Shown in pieces: positions 29,208 through 37,194 of a DNA stretch of 43,724 nt. The notes below the pieces were generated by a model. It had not been told where the DNA came from. It searched no databases and saw only the letters and a program-made list of their open reading frames with translations. The stretch is taken from positions 1 to 43,724 of the forward strand of contig NZ_JACVEE010000009.1 in the NCBI RefSeq assembly GCF_015355755.1, written 5' to 3'. Position numbers and translations under genes: made by a program. Source of the DNA: Nocardia sp. XZ_19_385. Its GTDB lineage: Bacteria > Actinomycetota > Actinomycetes > Mycobacteriales > Mycobacteriaceae. Numbering within the stretch: position 1 is the stretch's first letter; the number at the start of each line of letters is the position of its first letter.

Positions 29208-29381
29208 TCAGTCGTCGTTGCGATCGCGGTGCTTGCGATTACGGCGATACTGCCGATTACTCGGAATCGGCTGGGCCGCATTGGAACGCCGCACCTCGTG
29301 CCGCATCTTCCACGCGGTCAGGTCCGGGCGCTCGGCCTGCTGTGCCGTGCCTGTGCCAGTTGCGCTGTTCATTCGCTTCAT
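29208..29381 (-). CDS. Small basic hypothetical protein
   Basis: The 57-residue product starts MKRMNSATG and ends in a very basic tail (RQYRRNRKHRDRNDD). GGGGAGG lies seven bases before the ATG at 29381, one of the strongest ribosome sites in the region and the main reason to accept it. There is no signal peptide. The tail suggests nucleic-acid or membrane-surface binding (inference). It lies between the DUF1353 gene and the small secreted gene, all on the same strand. Confidence 0.55.
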   Translation of the reverse strand: MKRMNSATGTGTAQQAERPDLTAWKMRHEVRRSNAAQPIPSNRQYRRNRKHRDRNDD

Positions 29382-29471
29382 GACCGGACCTCCCCTCACG
29401 CGTGTCGGCTGCTACAGCCACGGTAGCCGGGGAGGTATTCCGCGCTCCACCGAATTTCCGGCGGACAGACT

Positions 29472-30005
29472 TCAAGCCGTCTTCATCTGCGGCTTCGGTG
29501 GAGGGGCCGCAGTGCGACGGCTCAGCCGCGCGACGGCCCAGAACACCAACTCCACCAGCCAGAAGATCCATAGAAACACCGTCACCACGATGACGGGTAC
29601 GGCCAGGAACACCACGGCGGGTGTCGCGACCACGAAGAACCGGCCGAGGTCGCCGGGTGTCGCGCCCTCCAACCGGTTCGCCAAACGCACTGCGGCCCAC
29701 ATCATCCAGCGGCGCGGCACGGAGACACCGAGCTCGCGCATGGCCCGCCGGAAGATCCCGTCGGCGTCGGCCGTACTCACCACGTTGGAGTGCAGCAGAT
29801 AGTCGTGCAGGATGGCGGCGCGGGTGTAGGCCCCGTAGCGCGGAATCAGCCACACCAATGCGCGTGGTACGGAAGCGAAGTCGGTGCGGAAGCCGGCGGG
29901 CACCGTGAATTCCTGGCTCTCGCCCTGGTAGACCACCGGTTCGGTGAGCTTCCAGAATTTGGCGTCGAGTTCCTCGACGACCGGACCGCTACCGATGAAC
30001 GCCAC
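29472..30005 (-). CDS. DUF1353 domain protein with C-terminal membrane segment
   Basis: The first about 120 residues match DUF1353: VPAGFRTDFASVPRALVWL and the AAILHDYLLH motif with conserved Asp and His residues. The last third adds strongly hydrophobic sequence (FFVVATPAVVFLAVPVIVVTVFLWIFWLVELVFW), enough for two membrane helices, and a basic tail. DUF1353 proteins are often short phage or prophage proteins of unknown role; no other phage gene is seen here. The start is GTG with GGAGG upstream. It is 177 residues long. Confidence 0.87.
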   Translation of the reverse strand: MAFIGSGPVVEELDAKFWKLTEPVVYQGESQEFTVPAGFRTDFASVPRALVWLIPRYGAYTRAAILHDYLLHSNVVSTADADGIFRRAMRELGVSVPRRWMMWAAVRLANRLEGATPGDLGRFFVVATPAVVFLAVPVIVVTVFLWIFWLVELVFWAVARLSRRTAAPPPKPQMKTA

Positions 30006-30098
30006 GACTCGTTCCTCCTTGAACGCACAGCGTGTAACCCAATTTTAGGGTGTTCTGGTACGCCTGTGCCGCCGTCGGAGCAACGGTTCGGCCAACAG

Positions 30099-30842
30099 TC
30101 AGCGTGCGGGCCGTGACTCTGGCACCGAATCGGTGCCGCCGCGGTAGGTGGTGGTGCCGTTGGGGTATTCGACGGTCCCGTCGGCGTAGGTCACCGAGCC
30201 GTCGGGGCCGTGGGAAACCGGCTCGTCCGGGTAGTGCGTCGGGGGCCAATCGCCGCCGGGCGGGAAGTCCAGCACCGGACGCTGGGTGCCGAACGGGCCG
30301 GAGAAACCGGTGCCCAGATCCTCCGAGGCGCTGAACGCGGCCAGGAACATCAGCAGCAGCGAGGCGACCAGCGGCTGCACTACCAGCGCGAGCGAACTAC
30401 CGACCTCGGGCGCCAGCGCGATGATCTTGCCGACCGCCGGATCCTCGGGCCGCGGAAACCGCACCTCCGCGATGGTCTCGCCGAACCACTTCATCGCGTA
30501 TGCGCCGATCAGCGATCCGATCAGCAGCCCGCCCTGCATGATCGGGCCGCGCACCGCACGCCACCGCCAAGCGGCCGCGGCGGACAGCACACCCGCCACG
30601 AAACCGAAGCAGGCGAAAATCGCGAGCGCGTCGAATTGGTGCGTACTTTCGCCGGTCAGCGGCGCGCCGCGGCCGGGCTGGGTGACCAGCAGATGCTCGG
30701 CGGGCGCGAGGAAACCCCATGCGACACCGCCGAGGATGCTCAGCACCACCACCGCGGCGCCGATCAGCAGCCCCGCGCGCACCTCACGCCGGACGCCGAA
30801 AGCGACCGGCCCGTACACCACACCGCTGCCCGCGGCCGGCAC
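30099..30842 (-). CDS. DUF2567 family membrane protein (Rv1591-like)
   Basis: The 247-residue protein has about four membrane helices in the first 180 residues (GLLIGAAVVVLSILGGVAWG, ALAIFACFGFVAGVLSAAAAW, GGLLIGSLIGAYAM and a LALVVQPLVASLLLMFLAAF helix). A soluble tail follows with repeated tyrosine/glycine turns (VTYADGTVEYPNGTTTY). The start is the GTG at 30842, sharing one base with the bsaP TAG stop, so translation is coupled. A similar gene stands in the same place after bioB in M. tuberculosis. Function is unknown; conserved linkage suggests a tie to biotin or envelope biology. Confidence 0.86.
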   Translation of the reverse strand: MPAAGSGVVYGPVAFGVRREVRAGLLIGAAVVVLSILGGVAWGFLAPAEHLLVTQPGRGAPLTGESTHQFDALAIFACFGFVAGVLSAAAAWRWRAVRGPIMQGGLLIGSLIGAYAMKWFGETIAEVRFPRPEDPAVGKIIALAPEVGSSLALVVQPLVASLLLMFLAAFSASEDLGTGFSGPFGTQRPVLDFPPGGDWPPTHYPDEPVSHGPDGSVTYADGTVEYPNGTTTYRGGTDSVPESRPAR

Positions 30843-31087
30843 TAGCGGCGTTCCAGACTCGTCGAGTCGAGCACACCGTGCCGGGAGCATTTGGCCCACC
30901 AGCCATCCGGGCTCACCTGCACGATCATGCGACGCCCGCAGTGCTCGCAGAAACGCGGCGGCTCCAGCCCGAGTGCGGCGGCGGCCGGAACCGCGTCGTC
31001 GAGCCCGGGCACGATCCGCTTCCCGGTGAACGGGTTGTAGCGCTCGTCCATGTTTTGAGGGACCACAGCCATGACATTACCCATCAT
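30842..31087 (-). CDS. bsaP: Biotin synthase auxiliary protein BsaP-like (Rv1590-like)
   Basis: The small protein of about 81 residues has a CxxC (Cys47, Cys50 in CEHCGRRM) and a further Cys67 (WAKCSRHG), a cluster- or zinc-binding layout. Known mycobacterial BsaP is encoded next to bioB and is needed for BioB to make biotin. The conserved lead-in is [15 protein letters not shown]. The start is uncertain: TTG 31096 with AGGGG just upstream, ATG 31087 or 31084, or ATG 31072 are all possible. It follows bioB by about 20 bases and overlaps DUF2567. Confidence 0.83.
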   Translation of the reverse strand: MMGNVMAVVPQNMDERYNPFTGKRIVPGLDDAVPAAAALGLEPPRFCEHCGRRMIVQVSPDGWWAKCSRHGVLDSTSLERR

Positions 31088-31108
31088 GTTCGGCAAGGAG
31101 CCCCTGGC

Positions 31109-32161
31109 TCACAGAGTTTCGTTGAGCGCCTTGATCGGCATCTTCAGCTCGCCGAGCAGATCCAGGTCCGCTTCGGCGGGGCGGCCGAGGGTGGTCAGAT
31201 AGTTGCCGACGATGACGGCGTTGATGCCGCCGAGGATGCCCTGCTTGGCGCCGAGATCACCGAGGGTGATCTCGCGGCCGCCGGCGAAGCGCAGCATGGT
31301 GCGCGGCAGCGCCAGCCGGAACGCGGCGACGGCACGCAGCGCGTCGGAGGCGGGCAGCACCTCGAGGTCGCCGAAGGGGGTGCCCGGGCGCGGGTTGAGG
31401 AAGTTCAGCGGCACCTCGTCAGGCTCGAGTTCGGCCAGCTGCACGGCGAATTCAGCGCGCTGCTCCAGGCTTTCGCCCATGCCGAGGATGCCGCCCGAGC
31501 ACACCTCCATGCCGGCTTCGCGCACCATCCGCAGGGTGTCCCAGCGCTCCTCGTAGGAGTGCGTGGTGACGACCTTCGGGAAGTGCGACTTGGCGGTTTC
31601 GAGGTTGTGGTTGTAGCGGTGCACGCCCATGGCGGCGAGCTGGTCGACCTGTTCCTGGGTGAGCATGCCCAGCGAGCAGGCGACCTGGATGTCGACCTCG
31701 TTGCGAATGGCTTCGACACCGGCGGCGACCTGGGCCATCAGCCGCTCGTCGGGTCCGCGCACGGCGGCGACGATGCAGAACTCGGTGGCGCCGGACTTGG
31801 CGGTCTGCTTGGCGGCTTCGACCAGGCTCGGGATGTCGAGCCAGGCGGCGCGCACCGGCGACTGGAACAGGCCCGACTGCGAGCAGAAGTGGCAGTCCTC
31901 GGGGCAGCCGCCGGTCTTGAGCGAGATGATGCCCTCGACCTCGACCTCGGGGCCGCACCACTTCATCCGCACCTCGTGCGCCAGGGCGAGCAAGTCTTCG
32001 AGCTGGTCGTCGCCGAGGCGGAGCACCTCGAGGGTCTGCTCCTGGGTCAGGGCGACGCCACGCTCGAGCACCTGCTCGCGGGCGATCGACAGAATCCCCG
32101 GGGTGGCAGCCGACGGAGTCGGCGGGGTGGGTGAATCAGTTTGTACGGGTGCCTGAGTCAT
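31109..32161 (-). CDS. bioB: Biotin synthase
   Basis: This radical SAM enzyme inserts sulfur into dethiobiotin, the last step of biotin synthesis. The SAM-cluster motif CxxxCxxC is at Cys86, Cys90 and Cys93 in [34 protein letters not shown] precedes it, and the GGREITLGD and [12 protein letters not shown] motifs follow. The open frame starts at 32206, but the start is set at ATG 32161 (MTQAPV), giving 350 residues; GAAGGGA lies upstream. It is the first gene of bioB-bsaP-DUF2567 and divergent from the TetR gene across a shared palindrome. Confidence 0.96.
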   Translation of the reverse strand: MTQAPVQTDSPTPPTPSAATPGILSIAREQVLERGVALTQEQTLEVLRLGDDQLEDLLALAHEVRMKWCGPEVEVEGIISLKTGGCPEDCHFCSQSGLFQSPVRAAWLDIPSLVEAAKQTAKSGATEFCIVAAVRGPDERLMAQVAAGVEAIRNEVDIQVACSLGMLTQEQVDQLAAMGVHRYNHNLETAKSHFPKVVTTHSYEERWDTLRMVREAGMEVCSGGILGMGESLEQRAEFAVQLAELEPDEVPLNFLNPRPGTPFGDLEVLPASDALRAVAAFRLALPRTMLRFAGGREITLGDLGAKQGILGGINAVIVGNYLTTLGRPAEADLDLLGELKMPIKALNETL

Positions 32162-32207
32162 TGCACGAAGTCCCTTCGTCCGGCTCTGCACGAGGTCTCC
32201 GTGCAAC

Positions 32208-32222
32208 TTGAACGGTGTTCAG
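32208..32222. promoter_or_regulatory. BioQ-like operator between bioB and the TetR gene
   Basis: TGAAC-GGT-GTTCA is a perfect 13-bp palindrome (32209-32221). It overlaps a -35-like TTGAAC (32208-32213), which with TAGGTT (32230-32235) could drive the TetR gene. Known BioQ sites in Corynebacterium and Mycobacterium have TGAAC with a 3-base spacer and an inverted half. The position between bioB and a divergent TetR gene supports local autoregulation plus repression of bioB. Confidence 0.7.
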
Positions 32223-32271
32223 GCTAGGGTAGGTTCGAGAGTGAGTCAAAACACGTGCGGAGGGAATTGGC

Positions 32272-32856
32272 GTGCAACTGCATCGGGCGGACGTGGTCGA
32301 CGGGGCGATCGCCATCCTGGACCAATACGGCCTGGCCGACCTCACCATGCGACGGCTGGCGGGCTCGCTGCAGGTGCAGCCGGGCGCGCTGTACTGGCAC
32401 TTTCCCAACAAGCAGGCGCTTTTGGGCGCGGTCGCCGACAAGATCCTCGCGCCCATGGACGATCCGATCACCGCGACCGAATGGTCGGACCAGATCAGCG
32501 AATTGGCGCACCGCCTGCGCGACTGCCTGCTCGCCTACCGCGACGGCGCGGAACTGGTCTCGGCCACCTACGCCTCCCGCCTGACCACCAGCAAGGGCCG
32601 GGAACGCTTCGTCAGCGCCACGATTCGCGCGGGCATGCCCCGCGACGAAGCCGAACTCACGGCCTTCACGCTGCTGTACTACGTGCTCGGCCACACCGTC
32701 GACGAGCAATCGCGCATGCAGATGGATTCAGTGGGCGCGCTGCCCGACGGCGCCTCCCCCATCGACGAGAACGCCGATCCGACAGCACGTTTCGACTTCG
32801 GCCTGCAACTGTTCGTGGCCGGCGTGCGGCATCTGCTGGGCACCCGCGTCCGCTGA
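32272..32856 (+). CDS. bioQ: TetR family regulator, probable biotin repressor BioQ
   Basis: The 194-residue protein has an N-terminal HTH (LTMRRLAGSLQVQPGALYWHFPNKQALL, about 23-50), the TetR signature, and a helical C-terminal ligand domain. Divergence from bioB and the TGAACnnnGTTCA site make BioQ, the actinobacterial biotin repressor, the likeliest identity. Other TetR roles cannot be excluded from sequence alone. The start is GTG 32272 with GGAGGG eight bases upstream. Confidence 0.8.
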   Translation: MQLHRADVVDGAIAILDQYGLADLTMRRLAGSLQVQPGALYWHFPNKQALLGAVADKILAPMDDPITATEWSDQISELAHRLRDCLLAYRDGAELVSATYASRLTTSKGRERFVSATIRAGMPRDEAELTAFTLLYYVLGHTVDEQSRMQMDSVGALPDGASPIDENADPTARFDFGLQLFVAGVRHLLGTRVR

Positions 32857-32980
32857 CCCATATCAAACGACTGTAAAACCTGTTGCGGCCCAGTAACTCC
32901 AGTGTGCTAGGCATGGTTGAATCGCGGTGGCTCCAGGGCCGTCGTCTGTTGTCAGCATGGATAGGACTTGCAGGACTCGC

Positions 32981-33625
32981 ATGAGCGCACCACAACCACC
33001 TAATCCCTACAACCAGCCCGGCGGATGGCAGCCTCAGCAGCCCTATGGCGCACCGCAGCAACCTTACGGCGGTCAGCAGCCCTACGGCGCCCCGCAACCA
33101 TACGGACCTGCGGGGCAACAGTATCCGCAGTACGGTCAGCCGCCGCCGGGCCAGCCGCCCTACGGTCAGCAGTTCCCGCAGCCACCTCGCAATGGCGGAA
33201 ACAAGACGCTGCCACTACTTCTCGGCGGCGGCGCGCTCATCCTCATCCTCATCGTCGTGGGCGCGTTCGTCCTGTTCTCGGGCGAAGACGGCGGCATCGG
33301 CGGCTCGTCCAAGAGCCCGCGTGAGGTGGCCGAGGCCTGGGTGAACGGCACCGGCGACAAGAAGAACCTGGTCTGCAAGTCGGATCTGGCGAAGCTCGAC
33401 AGCGTGAAGACCACCGGCACCGTCCCCACCAATGTGCCCAAGGTCGACGCGAAGAGCACCTTGAAGAGCGTCGATGTCGCCAGCGGCGCCAGCAGCGGCA
33501 CCTTCACCACCGAGATCAGCGTGAAGGTCGCCGGCAAGACCACCGCCCAGACCTTCACCTACAAGCTGGTGCAGGAAAGCGGTGACTGGAAGGTGTGCGG
33601 CCTGACCGAGGCGCTGCTCAAATAG
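32981..33625 (+). CDS. Proline/glutamine-rich membrane-anchored protein, DUF4878-like
   Basis: Of 214 residues, the first 70 are repeats of QQPYGAPQ type, presumably cytoplasmic. One membrane helix follows (78-100). An extracellular domain of about 110 residues then has two cysteines (NLVCKSD, WKVCGL) likely to form a disulfide. The outer part resembles NTF2/DUF4878 domains (SPREVAEAWVNGT at its start and SGDWKVCGL at its end). The ATG at 32981 has AGGA upstream. Such proline-rich anchors are common in Mycobacteriales; function is unknown. It is convergent with the hydrolase gene, with six bases between stops. Confidence 0.83.
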   Translation: MSAPQPPNPYNQPGGWQPQQPYGAPQQPYGGQQPYGAPQPYGPAGQQYPQYGQPPPGQPPYGQQFPQPPRNGGNKTLPLLLGGGALILILIVVGAFVLFSGEDGGIGGSSKSPREVAEAWVNGTGDKKNLVCKSDLAKLDSVKTTGTVPTNVPKVDAKSTLKSVDVASGASSGTFTTEISVKVAGKTTAQTFTYKLVQESGDWKVCGLTEALLK

Positions 33626-33631
33626 CCCGGG

Positions 33632-34798
33632 TCAGCGAGGCGCGGCCGAACTCTGCGCCTCGCGCACCTGCTGCTGATAGCGCTGCACGAACGGCAGCAC
33701 CTGGTCGGTGATCACCTGGTTGTATTCGCGCGGCCGTTGAATCGGATTGGCGTGCCCGGTGTTTCGCGGGTACGCCACCAGCAGGCTGCCGTCGACGCCG
33801 CCGGCCAGTTCGATCAATACCTGGTGCGAATATTCGACGTCGACGACCCGATCGCGCTGGGCGTCGCGGGGACGCAGGAAGACGATGGCCGGGCGGGATC
33901 TGCCTTCGACCGGACGGGCCAGGGCGTGCAGGTCGCTGGTGGTGCCCCCCGCGACGATCGCCAGGAACTGGGATTCGATCAGGCCGTTGCTGGCAGCGTC
34001 GTCGGAGAAGATCTTCTCGTGCAGGACCCGTTCGATCACGTCACGGAGTTCGGGCATCCGGATCCCAGGGGCTCCGTGCAAGCCGCGATCGACGAATTCT
34101 CCTCGACGCGAGTACATTTCGACGATCAATCGCAGCGTCCGGCTCTCCCGCGCGCCGGGCAGCCAGCCCATCCAGCGCACCATGTCCTCGCCGCGACCGC
34201 GGCTCTCCTCCCGGACCGCGTTCAAATCCATCGGTGTGCAATCCAGCAGCACGCCGACCAGGCGGCGGTCGCTGCCGGTGTGGATGTGCCGGGCCACCTC
34301 CAGCGCGATCACCCCGCCCATGCTGTGGCCCACCAGCACCACGTTCTTCAGTCCCGACATGAGGGCCGCGCGGACGATCAGATCCGCGATCACCTTGGTG
34401 TCGATACCGCGGTTGTCGTATTTGATCGCCCACACCACGCCGAGCCGGCTCAGCGACGGCAGCGCGGCGGCGGTGTTGCTCGCGTTCAGATTGCCGAGCC
34501 CGACCAGGTCGACTACGACGGTGTCCCAGTTCTGTTGTTCGCCAGGGGTGGCGACGGGCAGGATCGCCGGTTCGGTCCGGGCGAGCCGGGCCCGCTCCGG
34601 TGCGATGTCGTAGGTCCAGTACTGGGCGAACGCGACCAGCACCGCGACGAGCACAGCCGCGACCCGGACCAGCGTCACCCGGGTGCGGCGCAACGTCGTC
34701 CAGTCGTGGCCGAGGCGGGTTTCCCGCCAGCGGGCCCGGCGTCGCGCGTCGTCGTAGGCGGTGACGGTGGACGGGTGCCGATCGTCCAACAGCGACAT
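33632..34798 (-). CDS. Membrane-anchored alpha/beta hydrolase
   Basis: The 388-residue protein has a basic N-terminus, one membrane helix (about 41-60) and an extracellular hydrolase. The nucleophile elbow is GHSMG with Ser159, and late motifs VVDVEYSHQ and NTGHANPI supply candidate Asp and His residues. The start chosen is ATG 34798 (MSLLDD); the upstream extension to 34891 looks non-coding. The substrate is unknown. It is divergent from the riboswitch-controlled importer, and its 5' end lies about 100 bases from the riboswitch. Confidence 0.85.
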   Translation of the reverse strand: MSLLDDRHPSTVTAYDDARRRARWRETRLGHDWTTLRRTRVTLVRVAAVLVAVLVAFAQYWTYDIAPERARLARTEPAILPVATPGEQQNWDTVVVDLVGLGNLNASNTAAALPSLSRLGVVWAIKYDNRGIDTKVIADLIVRAALMSGLKNVVLVGHSMGGVIALEVARHIHTGSDRRLVGVLLDCTPMDLNAVREESRGRGEDMVRWMGWLPGARESRTLRLIVEMYSRRGEFVDRGLHGAPGIRMPELRDVIERVLHEKIFSDDAASNGLIESQFLAIVAGGTTSDLHALARPVEGRSRPAIVFLRPRDAQRDRVVDVEYSHQVLIELAGGVDGSLLVAYPRNTGHANPIQRPREYNQVITDQVLPFVQRYQQQVREAQSSAAPR

Positions 34799-34904
34799 CA
34801 CTCCACTGTGTCGGGGAAATGGATGGTCTGCCAACGGACTTACCGATGTCAACGGGGATAAACCTGAGCATTGCGAACGACTTCGGCGCAAGCCCGGTCA
34901 GAGA

Positions 34905-35045
34905 GCTGAAGACACCGGTGCGGGCCGCGTATCGGACGGCCCGGTATGGTTCACCCGTCATTCCCGGCGGGTGCGGGAATCCGGTGAGAATCCGGAACGG
35001 TCGCGCCACTGTGATTCGCCCTAGCAGGCGAGAGTCAGACCTCCC
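34905..35045 (+). promoter_or_regulatory. Cobalamin (adenosylcobalamin) riboswitch
   Basis: The conserved core is clear: GGGAATCCGGTGAGAATCCG (from 34975), then GGAACGGTCGCGCCACTGTGA, with AGCAGGCGAGAGTCAGACC closing at about 35042. The peripheral GGTTCACCCGTC...GGCGGGTG stem lies just before it. B12 riboswitches shut off downstream uptake or synthesis genes when cobalamin binds. Here it precedes an ABC importer on the same strand, so that importer probably carries cobalamin or a precursor. The exact 5' boundary is approximate. Confidence 0.93.
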
Positions 35046-35318
35046 TCGCCGGGGCGAACTCTGGAAAGGCCGCGACTTGCCTATGGAGCTGCCGATCCTC
35101 CGCGTGCGGAGATCGATCGCCCGAGCCCGACTCGAGGCGCCGCCAACCGGCGCCACAACCGACCCGGCCCCGGGGCGAATTAGCTGTGACCACATTGGAT
35201 CTGCGCCCGCGAACCGTTCGCGGATCGTCCGCGCAGGGGGAACCGCCTGTCTGGCAGCTCGTCGTCGAGGGCACCACACCGTCGTCGGGACCCGGTTCCA
35301 TCCGGGGAAGCACGGCTG
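35046..35318 (+). other. Leader between B12 riboswitch and permease, no convincing gene
   Basis: About 270 bases separate the aptamer from the permease ATG. There are perfect short hairpins at 35136-35154 (GGCGCC arms) and 35207-35223 (CCGCGAA/TTCGCGG) but no U tract. One frame runs through and stops at 35317-35319 in a TGATG overlap with the permease start, which would suit translational coupling, but its product is arginine-rich and codon use looks non-coding. Another frame from GTG 35186 (MTTLDLRPR) overruns the permease gene. The region may hold the expression platform or a degraded small gene. Confidence 0.5.
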
Positions 35319-36350
35319 ATGGTTCGCATTCGAACCGCGGTGGCCTTGCCGGTCCTCGCGGCACTCCTGTTGTGCGCGATGGTCGTCGCCACGGGCTTCG
35401 GCGCCGAGACGCTTCCGGTCTCCGCAGTGGTAGACGTGCTGAAGCACCGCATCTTCGGCGGCACGGTTGACGACCTCAGCCTCGACACCATCGTCTGGCA
35501 GCTCCGAGTGCCACGCACGGTGCTCGCCGCGGTTGTCGGCGCGGGCTTGGCGTTGGCCGGGGCGGCAATGCAGACGCTGGTCCGCAACCCACTGGCCGAT
35601 CCGTACCTGCTCGGAGTGTCCTCCGGCGCGGGTGTCGGCGCGGCCGCCGTCATCACCTCCGGGCTATTCGCCGGCGCCGGAATCTGGGCGCTGTCCGCCG
35701 GCGCACTGGTCGGCGCATTCGCCGCGGCAGCAATGGTATTCGTCATCGCGATCGCGCAGGGCGGGCTGACTCCGCTGCGCCTGGTGCTCACCGGCACCGT
35801 CCTCGCCTCGGCGTTCGCGGCGTTCAGCAGCTACCTGGTCTTCCGCAGCAAGGATCCCGCGGCCGCCCAGTCGGTCCTGTTCTGGCTGCTCGGCAGCCTC
35901 GCCGGCGCGGACTGGACCAAACTCGGCCTGCCCATCGCCGTCGTCGCGCTCAGCGGATTGGCGCTCTACGTGGCCAGCGGCTGGCTCGACGCGCTGACCT
36001 TCGGCGCCGACACCGCCGCCTCTATCGGGGTCCCGGTCAAGCAACTGCGGATCGCCCTGTTCGTTCTGCTCGCGATCCTGGTGGGTGTGCTCGTGGCGGT
36101 CTCGGGTGGCATCGGATTCGTCGGCCTGGTCATCCCGCACGCCGCACGCCTCATCGTGGGCCCCCGGCACCGCAACCTGCTGCCCGCGAGCGCGCTGTGC
36201 GGGGCGCTGTTTCTGGTCGTTGCCGACGCCGCGACCCGCGCGCTGGGCCGCCCCACCGAGATCCCGGTCGGTGTCCTGACCGGTCTCATCGGCGCTCCGG
36301 CGTTCCTGCTCCTGCTGGGGCGTCGCCGCTACAGCTTCGGGGAATCATGA
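35319..36350 (+). CDS. btuC: FecCD/BtuC-type ABC transporter permease, probable cobalamin uptake
   Basis: The 343-residue polytopic membrane protein has about ten helices. Family motifs are LRVPRTVLAAVVGAGLALAG, QTLVRNPLADPYLLGVSSGAG and, near the C-terminus, GGIGFVGLVIPHAARLIVG with the coupling-helix GPRHRNLLPASAL. The same family carries Fe-siderophores and B12; the upstream cobalamin riboswitch argues for B12 or cobinamide. GGGGAAG lies before the ATG, and its stop overlaps the ATPase start (ATGA). Confidence 0.92.
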   Translation: MVRIRTAVALPVLAALLLCAMVVATGFGAETLPVSAVVDVLKHRIFGGTVDDLSLDTIVWQLRVPRTVLAAVVGAGLALAGAAMQTLVRNPLADPYLLGVSSGAGVGAAAVITSGLFAGAGIWALSAGALVGAFAAAAMVFVIAIAQGGLTPLRLVLTGTVLASAFAAFSSYLVFRSKDPAAAQSVLFWLLGSLAGADWTKLGLPIAVVALSGLALYVASGWLDALTFGADTAASIGVPVKQLRIALFVLLAILVGVLVAVSGGIGFVGLVIPHAARLIVGPRHRNLLPASALCGALFLVVADAATRALGRPTEIPVGVLTGLIGAPAFLLLLGRRRYSFGES

Positions 36351-37171
36351 ATCGCGCCACCGGTTTCCGCGCGTTGCCGAAGCCAAAGACGGCCGGAGTC
36401 GGCGTGGCCGCGAAGGCATTGGCGTGCGCCGCGGGGAAGCGGCGCGTTGTCGCCGACGCCACGTTCGACATCGAGCCCGGAGAAGTGGTCGGCATCGTCG
36501 GCCCGAACGGCAGCGGTAAGTCGACTCTGCTGCGGGTACTCGCGGGAGTGAAGCGGCCTGTGCACGGGCAGGTCCTCGTGGACGGTGCCGCGCTGCATGA
36601 CCTTTCACCACGCCGCCGCGCGAAGACAGTGGCCATGGTCGCTCAGGACGAGCGTCCGCCCGCGGATCTGCGAGCCGGGGAAGTCGTCGCCCTGGGACGT
36701 ACTCCCTACCTGCCGCCGTGGGGTGCCGGGTCACCGCGCGAGCAACAGGCCATCGAGGAAGCTTTGGCCGCAGTCGATTTGGCGGGATTCGCCGACCGGC
36801 CGGTGCACCATCTGTCCGGTGGCGAACGGCAGCGGGTGCTGCTGGCCCGCGCACTGGTGCAGGACACCCCGATACTCCTGCTCGACGAGCCGACCAACCA
36901 TCTCGATATCACCCACCAGCTCGAATTGCTCGCGCTGACAAGGACTCTGAACCGCACCGTGGTCATGGCCCTGCACGAGTTGTCACTGGCCGACCGCTAC
37001 TGCGACCGAATCCTGGTGCTGCACAACGGCACCGCACACCCGCTCGAAAAGCCGGAGACCGCGCTGCGACCCGAAGTCCTCGAGACCGTATTCGGCGTGC
37101 ACGCCGTCCGCGTGCGGCACCCGGGCACCGGCGAATCACATCTGCTGATCACTCCCACCGCGTCCGTATGA
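36347..37171 (+). CDS. btuD: ABC transporter ATP-binding protein, probable cobalamin uptake
   Basis: The 274-residue nucleotide-binding domain powers the importer. Walker A is GPNGSGKST (52-60), Q-loop Gln100, signature LSGGE (156-160), Walker B LLLDEP (177-182) and switch His210. The start is ATG 36347, overlapping the permease stop by four bases; an upstream open stretch is shadow of the permease. It forms one operon with the permease and binding protein. Confidence 0.93.
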   Translation: MNRATGFRALPKPKTAGVGVAAKALACAAGKRRVVADATFDIEPGEVVGIVGPNGSGKSTLLRVLAGVKRPVHGQVLVDGAALHDLSPRRRAKTVAMVAQDERPPADLRAGEVVALGRTPYLPPWGAGSPREQQAIEEALAAVDLAGFADRPVHHLSGGERQRVLLARALVQDTPILLLDEPTNHLDITHQLELLALTRTLNRTVVMALHELSLADRYCDRILVLHNGTAHPLEKPETALRPEVLETVFGVHAVRVRHPGTGESHLLITPTASV

Positions 37172-37194
37172 CGCGCTCGCGAAAGGCAATATCG

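Noticed and set aside
35186..35470. Possible gene starting at GTG 35186 after the riboswitch
   Set aside because: The frame runs about 150 bases into the permease gene and becomes arginine-rich; codon use does not look coding.
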